From the NCBI RefSeq assembly GCF_037975245.1, contig NC_092561.1, positions 8,308,001 through 8,372,000 of the forward strand: DNA of 64,000 bases. Direction: 5' to 3'. The notes under the pieces were generated by a model. The model ran no database searches, was not told the DNA's origin, and saw only the letters and a list, made by a program, of their open reading frames with translations. Positions 59,901 through 64,000 of the stretch are shown in pieces (position 1 is the first letter of the stretch; every line of letters begins with the position of its first letter). The translations under genes and the position numbers were made by a program. This DNA comes from Apostichopus japonicus. Lineage: Eukaryota; Echinodermata; Holothuroidea; Aspidochirotida; Stichopodidae.

Positions 59901-62900
59901 ACAATGCCCCAACTAATTATGAAGCATGGTTTGAAAGAAAGAGTTGTATATATAGAAATACAACTTATAGTTTAATTGGTGTCCGTAAATGTATCCCATC
60001 CACAGTAATCTCTCTCCCTCTCTCTCTGCAACAATGTAAATTATTGAAATACAGTCCACCCATTACTTAGTCGACTCATGTCCTATGAACAACAGTTTTT
60101 CTGCCTTTACAAACATGTTTAGTCAATGGGGCTCTTTGTAGTGTTTCAACAGAGGGCCCTGTCATATAGGTCCTAATGTGCGTGAACACTGGCGTACTAC
60201 GAGTCTCTGAGTCAAAGTAAAACCATCATGCGAACCCACTCACAAACGTGCGAAATTAAATTAAATTTGGCTAGTTCAAGTCTCCACTTCATTGTGCATT
60301 ATTCTGAACAAAACTCATGTTTCGAACAGACGCAAGTGCATGTGCATAAAAACTGTTAAGTTTGACTTGAATCTTCCGACACATATTTCAAACAGATCTC
60401 TTCTTCGGTATTTAATGGATGAGCTTGTTGGTTCTTTGAGTGATGGACTCCACCATGCTACTGCTCTTGATTAAGGTACCAAAAGTCACATCAACAGTCA
60501 CAACAGTCACAGCAGTCACAGTCACAACTTTAAAGAACTAAATATGACAGCATCCCCTCAGTAAACTTTGTTTGCAGTTGCAGATCCCTCATTGCATACT
60601 GCTCTATTAAAAATTGACTACCGTTTTTTTTTTTCTGTAAATTTAATATCTCTAAAATCTTGTATGTTTTTTATTTTCTTCCTTTCTTTCTCCTGTTTTC
60701 TCACTCTTTTCATTATGTAGGATTTGAGGTCGGCATTCTACAAGATGGACGACGACCACGACGGTTTCATAAAACAGAGGAACTTCCGGCACCTGTTTGA
60801 TCACATGATGTTGATCATCGACAACGACGAATTCACCAAGATCATGGACGTACTCGACATCGGGAAGAAGACGAAATTATCGTACTTACAATTTCTGGAT
60901 AAATTTGAAGAAACTGACACAGAAGAGGGCCATAAGTGGTTAGACTCGGAACACAGGTGAGATAGATTTGTGAGCCGCTTCATCGACCAGACTGTCCTTA
61001 AATCTGAGAATTCTCAGAGAGTAATCGAGCCCTACCCTACACCCCATCGCCATCACCCATACCTTTCTTTTGTCCCTCGTTCCTTTCTTTTATCCCCGTT
61101 CACCAGAAGCAGTGTATTTAAGTCGGAACAAAGTTGAAGGAGGACGACTTCCCATCCACAATTACAGTATTCTAGATGAAAAAGCTGGTTCAAGGGGTTT
61201 TACATTAAATTATTCTCACATGAAAAATGTGATACTTTCAAGGAATCACCAAGTCATTTTGACTCACTGCTTTTTGTGTATATCCCGGATACCTCATCTT
61301 CCCCTATATCAGGGGTTCCCTAACTGGGGTGCATGAACCCCCAGGGGGTGCATGAACCCCCAGGGGGTACATGAGTCCATCCCAAGGGGTTTGTGAGACT
61401 TTTCTGAAAGTCAAAACTAGAGTACATTTTGTTTAACTAGAATCTGATATATCATATAATTTAGAAATGTAGAAAAGTCGTACCTATCGACAAACTCTTT
61501 TGGCGTTCCATACGCATATATGTTGCCATAGTAGTACCGTACCATGCATGTGATACTTGATCTTTTACGAAGCACTGTTATGCGCATTACAGTATAATAA
61601 TGACTCGGATCATGTCTCGAAAAGTTGGGGGTTCGTGGACAACTCTAACATCCACGGGGGATTCATGGGGGGATAAAGTTAAGGAAACCCTGCTCTATAT
61701 GATATTAATTATCCAAATATCCGATTTTACTCTCTCAGGTTCAATGACACCATCGACCCGGCACAGATGGCTGCGGACCAGGTCCACGAGATCTTGGTCG
61801 CCAAGGCCCAAAGACACTACCACGACCTAGCCAAGGCGTTCAGGTCTATCGACAAAAATGGGAACGGAGTGATCCAGAAGAAAGAACTCCGAGATCTTCT
61901 GTTCACATACATGCTACCGATGACGAAGGAAGAGTTCTCTATACTATGGAACAGGTATGACTGTCAATATGTGACAGACACAGGTCAATATGTGACAGAC
62001 ACAGGTCAATATGTGACAGACACAGGTCAATATGTGACAGGCACAGGTCAATATGTGACAGACACTGGTCAATATGTGACAGACAGTGGTCAATGTGTGA
62101 CAGACACGGGTCAATATGTGACAGACACGGGTCAATATGTGACAGACACAGGTCAATATTTCTGACAGACAAAGCTGTCACCAGGAGCATTGTATGTGCA
62201 TAACTTGATCTACGGTTAGTGATTTGTAAATAGGATGCAAAAACAATAGTTACGTTATTTTGTAGCAAATAGACCCCCTACTCAACCAATGTTTTTTTTT
62301 GTTTTTTTTTAAGGAAAAGTGGTATTCCCATGTTGATTTTCATGAAGCTTAGATGTGGGTTGTGCCCTAAATTAAAAAAAATCACTGTGTGAATTATTCC
62401 TCACTTTTACAGTGTTAGTTAAGAAGACATTTTCCTGGTAATGATGATATCTATAAAATGAAAAGGTTGCAAGTATAATGGTACATACTTGAACACATAT
62501 AGAGTCCTCCTAGCACAGTAGTGAACTTGTTTAAACCTTACCAAACATTTCAAACACAACAGTTGTCTTTCATTAAGAATGACCCAAAATGATTATACAT
62601 ATTTAATTGTGACATCATAAACGTCTTTTTTGTCCAATCTTGCATTATGATGCGATGATGTGACGAAATTGTCGAGGTTAATTCCTGCAAAAATGAATAT
62701 GTTATTTTTTTTTTTATCTTCTACTCTATCTCGCAGGTATGACTTGGAGGGCAAAGGATATATCGATCACAATCATTTTCTGAAAATGATGGGAAGATCT
62801 TTCGCCCCTAGCGATAACGACGGCATGAGCAGAAGGATAGTGGAGGAGTCGATGGACACCATAGAAAACCATCATAAAACCCAGCTGGAGAAACAGTAAG

Positions 62901-63847
62901 TATTGTGTGGTTCCTGTTTCCTGCTGACTCAGGTCTACACAGTCAAAGGAATTATAAAGTATTAAGTTTTAATGAAATAATTATAAAATAATTATTTTTA
63001 ACATTTTTCTTATTTTTATATATTTTTAGTATTTTTATATATTTTTAATATTTTTAATATGTTTAATATTTTTAATATTTTTAATATATAATTATTATTA
63101 ATTAAATAATTATTAATTGGCTGTAGTTTTTTTTTGTGAATCCATTTTAAACATTTTGAGGATTATTGTGCATGAAGATCTATTAAGTCGACTGTCATAC
63201 AAGGAAAATTAAAGCTTTTTGAACGACATTTGCCAGAATTATGTCACAGAACACCCCACTGTTCCTTTATTTCTTGGTTTTAACAGAGGCTTTTAGTTGC
63301 CAATGTAGGTTACGATTTAAACAGCTGCATCTAGAGTTAGGCATTGGATATTGAGATGGGATGTTTCAACTAGCGATGTGGAATATTTTATTCCTTGCTG
63401 TAAGTGGCACTTGCATGATATCTCTCGTCTGGACAAGCTACATGATATTTTACCACTTTCCATTCTTACCCAATCATGCTTTTTTTTTAAGGTTATTTTT
63501 CTTAGATCAATTCTTGCTCAATCAAGCTGTTTCTTTAGGGTTATTTCTCTTAGATCCATTCTTACCCATCATGATGTTTTTGAGGGTTTATTTTTTCCTT
63601 ATTTATCTCCTTTACCTAGAATCAACATCACTCTGAACCAAGCCAACAAGTCCACCTTCATCTCAACTGCTCATCTGGAGCAATCTCTGAAAGACCGGAT
63701 GAGGGACAAGTACGGGACGTTCCAAGAAGCTTTCGCAAAACTAGACCAATCGAAGAGTGGCTTTATATCGGTCAAAGATTTACAGAAGATCCTGTTAGAC
63801 CATAACTACCTAGTAGACGATACGACCTTGAAGGAATTGCTACATAG
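41793..63847 (+). CDS. EFCAB6: EFCAB6-like multi-EF-hand protein, 18 exons, continues past the window
   Basis: Eighteen exons with matching phases give 1065 codons plus 2 bases; human EFCAB6 is about 1500 aa. EFCAB6 (also DJBP) is an EF-hand protein of cilia and sperm axonemes that was first found as a DJ-1 partner. The protein has a Ser/Pro/Arg-rich head (1-75), then about nine repeated modules. Each has a helix like EILxxKI, an EF-hand, a linker with LP or similar, and a second EF-hand-like half ending FLxxF. Loops that look competent for Ca2+ include 216-227 (DYNRDGKI), 454-465 (DENRDGKVTRKE) and 903-914 (DKNGNGVIQKKE); most others have lost ligands. EGHKWLDSEHR occurs twice, at 513-523 and 855-865. 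The introns carry a LINE, hAT-like MITEs, SINEs, satellites and a foldback element. Another large EFCAB family member is possible, but the module pattern and the SULT4A neighbour favour EFCAB6. Confidence 0.88.
42669..42800. mobile_element. Solo end fragment of the 44275 foldback family
   Basis: GGATCATTCCACGTCAAATC and AAGCATATTCTGAAAATTTC lie in the same order and spacing as in the left arm of the larger element. The rest of the element is absent. Confidence 0.65.
43146..43273 (+). CDS. EFCAB6: EFCAB6-like coding exon 2
   Basis: Acceptor TTCTTTAG, donor GTATTT. It enters in phase 1 and leaves in phase 0. It ends with the leading helix of module 1, IEVEQLLRQKIQQNYHDLKQ. Confidence 0.85.
43616..43842 (+). 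CDS. EFCAB6: EFCAB6-like coding exon 3
   Basis: Acceptor TTTTTGTAG, donor GTAAGC, leaves in phase 2. It carries both halves of module 1: a degenerate loop DINQSLTI and then NANGTITYPSFLDRF. Confidence 0.88.
44275..45973. mobile_element. Foldback-type element with ~320-bp inverted arms (1.7 kb)
   Basis: GGGTCATTCC at the left and GGAATGACCC at the right close two long arms. Both arms carry AAGCATATTCTGAAAATTTC and the block with CCTATGGAGTCTATCCCATA, inverted to each other. AACC flanks both ends. The spacer contains a second, smaller inverted repeat. No transposase is visible. Confidence 0.8.
46192..46312. mobile_element. Inverted, incomplete copy of the 49980 MITE
   Basis: It opens with TTAAAGGCATTGAAGGC and carries TGCGGCCATCTGAAAAAAGT. 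It ends at CAGTAATGAAAC without the second terminal repeat. It lies in EFCAB6-like intron 3. Confidence 0.6.
46651..46854 (+). CDS. EFCAB6: EFCAB6-like coding exon 4
   Basis: Acceptor TTCTTTGTAG, donor GTAAGT, leaves in phase 2. It encodes VLERQLRSSIS and the EF-hand loop DYNRDGKIQKHD, with Asp rather than Glu at loop position 12. Confidence 0.92.
47683..47798 (+). CDS. EFCAB6: EFCAB6-like coding exon 5
   Basis: Acceptor TTGACCAG, donor GTGAGC, leaves in phase 1. It encodes LWARYDFHHSGSMDYNEFLQ, the second half of module 2. Confidence 0.92.
48563..49370. repeat. Tandem array, four copies of a ~200-bp unit
   Basis: CTATTGATGAACAATTGCC recurs at about 48574, 48785, 48989 and 49170. Each unit also has GAGCAT, CAGCTGCGGATAAACCTTG (third copy variant), a poly(G) tract and TGAGCAATTTTTGTTCATG. 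The array ends about 20 bases before exon 6. Confidence 0.85.
49389..49519 (+). CDS. EFCAB6: EFCAB6-like coding exon 6
   Basis: Acceptor AACACAG, preceded within about 20 bases by the end of a ~200-bp satellite array. Donor GTAAGT, phase 0. It encodes a charged linker and the helix MNYRQIETELRKR of module 3. Confidence 0.85.
49980..50105. mobile_element. ~125-bp MITE next to the exon 7 acceptor
   Basis: The ends TTAAAGGCATTGCAG and TTCAATGCCTTTA are inverted repeats. The interior AACTTTTTCAGATGGCCGCA is shared, inverted, with 46192-46312. Only 29 bases separate it from the acceptor at 50134. Confidence 0.65.
50135..50283 (+). CDS. EFCAB6: EFCAB6-like coding exon 7
   Basis: Acceptor CTTTCGCAG, donor GTATAA, leaves in phase 2. 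It encodes LKKAFMAFDAKKDGFVTLDD, the first EF-hand of module 3. Confidence 0.92.
50702..50812 (+). CDS. EFCAB6: EFCAB6-like coding exon 8
   Basis: A poly-T tract precedes the CAG acceptor; donor GTGAGA, leaves in phase 2. It encodes GFKASHKIPWEHFLDKFQDP, the degenerate second half of module 3. Confidence 0.87.
51521..51641 (+). CDS. EFCAB6: EFCAB6-like coding exon 9
   Basis: Acceptor CTTTTGCAG, donor GTAAGG, phase 0. It ends inside the EF-hand loop of module 4, after the first two residues DE. The following 2686-bp intron carries the LINE insertion. Confidence 0.9.
51990..53757 (+). mobile_element. 5'-truncated CR1/L2-type non-LTR retrotransposon
   Basis: It lies in sense inside the intron between EFCAB6-like exons 9 and 10. 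The reverse transcriptase frame is followed by about 260 bases of 3' sequence ending GGCGCTTTATAAGTAG and a (TTA)n-like tail, typical of CR1/L2-group elements. The left edge is uncertain; no endonuclease domain remains. Confidence 0.8.
52048..53499 (+). CDS. Non-LTR reverse transcriptase (partial ORF2), open frame
   Basis: 483 codons without a stop. Motifs in order: NYRPISNLKFIFKTIE, LLDFSAAFGTIDHD (motif A), NDGVPQGSVLGP, and SYADDTQLY with the catalytic DD, followed by LQLIQNSAGRLV, LHWLPLHLHIRYK and the C-terminal AAPEVWNNSPWDLRE block. The first Asp of motif A is present, but the conserved AFD is AFG. The first ATG is internal to the domain and the bases just upstream continue RT-like sequence in another frame, so this is the 3' part of ORF2 rather than a complete protein. 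RT copies RNA by target-primed reverse transcription; this copy lacks the endonuclease. Confidence 0.88.
   Translation: MLPHITSIVNYSLSTGVILESLKSAQVVPILKKTNLNKNNQQNYRPISNLKFIFKTIERAAAAQINDYLQRVGLHAPKQSAYRKHHSTETAMLRIQNDLLEAVDHCQEAVLVLLDFSAAFGTIDHDIILERLQNRYGILATARKWFESYLRGRSFSVNIRGARSIPRNLNDGVPQGSVLGPSIFAMYVAPLGDIVSAHGIDYMSYADDTQLYLTLSPGNREISISRLESFIRDIKSWSIQNKLMFNDSKTEVLHISSKFLKCPTSPKIAVDDSCVDTVLKAKSLGVIVDCNLNMKHHVKNTASAASFALYKIGQLAKYLEHKSTERLVHAFITSRLDYCNSLLYGIPSTELSKLQLIQNSAGRLVTRSKKHDHITPILRDLHWLPLHLHIRYKVALLAFKAIHGMAPSYLTNLVASYSPQRRLRSSSETLLCRPRRCNTRFYGDRCFSAAAPEVWNNSPWDLREAPHLNRFKKDLKTYLFSCF
54328..54498 (+). CDS. EFCAB6: EFCAB6-like coding exon 10
   Basis: Acceptor TTGTTTCAG, donor GTAAGA, phase 0. 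It completes the loop with NRDGKVTRKE and carries HLDPENNNSIDYHTFLDTF. Confidence 0.93.
55689..55921 (+). CDS. EFCAB6: EFCAB6-like coding exon 11
   Basis: Acceptor TCTGCACAG, donor GTAAGC, leaves in phase 2. It opens with EGHKWLDSEHRFND and continues with module 5 (DPEGSGNLSHQQ). Confidence 0.92.
56730..56981. repeat. Tandem duplication (~133 bp) before EFCAB6-like exon 12
   Basis: AAAAAGACCTA, TTTTGGTGGTTAGAAAA, ACAGCATAGCACTTACTACA and ACATTTCATGTA occur in the same order in both copies. It ends about 30 bases before the acceptor. Confidence 0.8.
57014..57181 (+). CDS. EFCAB6: EFCAB6-like coding exon 12
   Basis: Acceptor TTCATTTTAG, donor GTAAGA, leaves in phase 2. It encodes LWNQCQETPEGKVQIAEFF and then a Gln-rich linker. 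Confidence 0.88.
57195..57567. repeat. Pair of ~65-bp direct repeats flanking a SINE
   Basis: Copies at 57195-57261 and 57503-57567 share AACTACCAACTC, GGTCGTTAACAT and GGTCCCAGATT, at roughly 85 percent identity by eye. Confidence 0.75.
57271..57502 (+). mobile_element. tRNA-derived SINE (intact copy)
   Basis: GTTAGCTCAGTGGTTAACGC matches a tRNA A box and CGGTTCGAGTCACTCC a B box. A non-tRNA body follows, then a short ATACATACATA tail. It lies in the intron between EFCAB6-like exons 12 and 13, flanked by ~65-bp direct repeats. Confidence 0.75.
58384..58555 (+). CDS. EFCAB6: EFCAB6-like coding exon 13
   Basis: Acceptor CTTGATAG, donor GTACGT, phase 0. It encodes QVQQQALQQTSQMTAEEVL and an EF-hand without acidic ligands (CKNRTGKLSGKE). 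Confidence 0.87.
58866..59114 (+). CDS. EFCAB6: EFCAB6-like coding exon 14
   Basis: Acceptor GCTTCCTAG, donor GTGAGT, phase 0. It finishes module 6 (MTYSDFIQGFEDL) and starts module 7 (SQEVAADLKDKLRQTFG). Confidence 0.9.
59680..59911 (-). mobile_element. tRNA-derived SINE on the minus strand
   Basis: On the minus strand it opens with GTGGTCAAGTGGTTAAGGC (A box of a Ser/Leu-type tRNA) and GCAGAATCGAGTC (B box). A GGCGAGGCACTTTATCTCC block follows, as seen in V/Deu-type SINEs. It lies in the intron between EFCAB6-like exons 14 and 15. Confidence 0.65.
60721..60956 (+). CDS. EFCAB6: EFCAB6-like coding exon 15
   Basis: Acceptor ATTATGTAG, donor GTGAGA, leaves in phase 2. It encodes DDDHDGFIKQRN and YLQFLDKFEET, and ends with the second copy of EGHKWLDSEHR. 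Confidence 0.93.
61310..61692. mobile_element. hAT-like MITE (383 bp) in EFCAB6-like intron 15
   Basis: The ends CAGGGGTTCCCTAACTGGGG and GTTAAGGAAACCCTG are inverted repeats of the common CAGGGGTTCCC hAT type. Flanks CCCTATAT and CTCTATAT form an 8-bp duplication with one mismatch. A GGGGTGCATGAACCCCC-like unit is tandemly repeated near the left end. Confidence 0.75.
61739..61954 (+). CDS. EFCAB6: EFCAB6-like coding exon 16
   Basis: Acceptor CTCTCAG, donor GTATGA, leaves in phase 2. It encodes FNDTIDPAQ, VHEILVAKAQRHYHDLAKAF and the canonical loop DKNGNGVIQKKE. A hAT-like element ends 46 bases upstream and a minisatellite begins 8 bases downstream. Confidence 0.92.
61963..62172. repeat. 21-bp minisatellite, about 9 full copies
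   Basis: The unit is GTCAATATGTGACAGACACA plus G. Point variants occur in copies 4 to 8. It begins 8 bases inside the intron after EFCAB6-like exon 16 and is open in the exon's frame as repeats of QYVTDTG. Confidence 0.92.
62737..62895 (+). CDS. EFCAB6: EFCAB6-like coding exon 17
   Basis: Acceptor ATCTCGCAG, donor GTAAGT, leaves in phase 2. It encodes YDLEGKGYIDHNHFLKMMG, the second half of module 8, and a helical linker. Confidence 0.9.
62990..63110. repeat. TTTTTAATA low-complexity array
   Basis: Irregular repeats of ATTTTTAAT in the intron between EFCAB6-like exons 17 and 18. Confidence 0.8.
63620..63847 (+). CDS. EFCAB6: EFCAB6-like coding exon 18
   Basis: Acceptor TTTACCTAG, donor GTAAAG, leaves in phase 2. 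It encodes HLEQSLKDRMRDKYGTFQEA and the loop DQSKSGFISVKD of module 9. The next exon lies beyond the window. Confidence 0.9.
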
Positions 63848-64000
63848 GTAAAGTTACCTGATTCTTTAATTGTGAAAATTTGTTATGAGGTGAATCTTGG
63901 TGCCAGGTTGGGTATGAGGTAAAATATCGGTTGCAATCGGTAAGCACCGGAGTGTTTTGGGGGGTAACGTGTGTAATGTAAACAAAAGGTACATACGTAT

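Noticed and set aside
59678-59902. 74-codon minus-strand open frame
   Set aside because: It lies wholly within a tRNA-derived SINE.
61070-61336. 88-codon open frame in EFCAB6-like intron 15
   Set aside because: It is not flanked by usable splice sites in phase and runs into the hAT-like element.

Overview
The window is AT-rich nuclear DNA from an animal, most likely an invertebrate deuterostome (an echinoderm or hemichordate would fit; the sequence alone does not settle it). The reasons are small GT-AG exons split by long introns, and three genes whose best matches from memory are vertebrate families: synaptotagmin-12, the orphan sulfotransferase SULT4A1 and the ciliary EF-hand protein EFCAB6. 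All three lie on the + strand. I rebuilt their exons by hand from splice sites, intron phase and family motifs, and every phase closes.

Layout. Positions 1-16874: no gene recognised; (TA)n arrays, a minisatellite, two perfect palindromes and two related hAT-like MITEs. Positions 16875-25925: five exons of a synaptotagmin-12 orthologue, with C2A, C2B and a WHXL terminus; the N-terminal membrane-anchor exon was not found. Its last exon is preceded by a duplicated copy of its own acceptor and exon start. Positions 25974-30340: intergenic, with a tRNA-derived SINE split by a 282-bp hAT-like element that has a perfect 8-bp target duplication. Positions 30341-36907: a complete six-exon SULT4A-like gene (282 aa). 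Positions 36908-40900: intergenic, nothing recognised. Positions 40901-63847 and beyond the edge: EFCAB6-like gene with a TATA-like box, a probable non-coding first exon and 18 coding exons (1065 codons so far), giving about nine paired EF-hand modules. One intron carries a 5'-truncated CR1/L2-type retrotransposon with an open reverse transcriptase frame.

The genes do not form a pathway. The SULT4A-EFCAB6 pair has the same order and orientation that I recall for human 22q13, which suggests an old linkage. SULT4A looks like a pseudoenzyme: its nucleotide-binding motifs are more degraded than in the human protein. EFCAB6 is expected in the ciliary or sperm axoneme, and two RFX-like half-sites lie upstream of its TATA-like box.

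Other signals: exact TAGGCCTA octamers cluster in the first introns of SULT4A and EFCAB6; roughly forty poly(C)/poly(G) tracts are scattered in non-coding DNA; and repeats or transposons repeatedly lie within tens of bases of EFCAB6 splice sites. Coordinates, counts and family calls were made by eye and from memory, without alignment tools.
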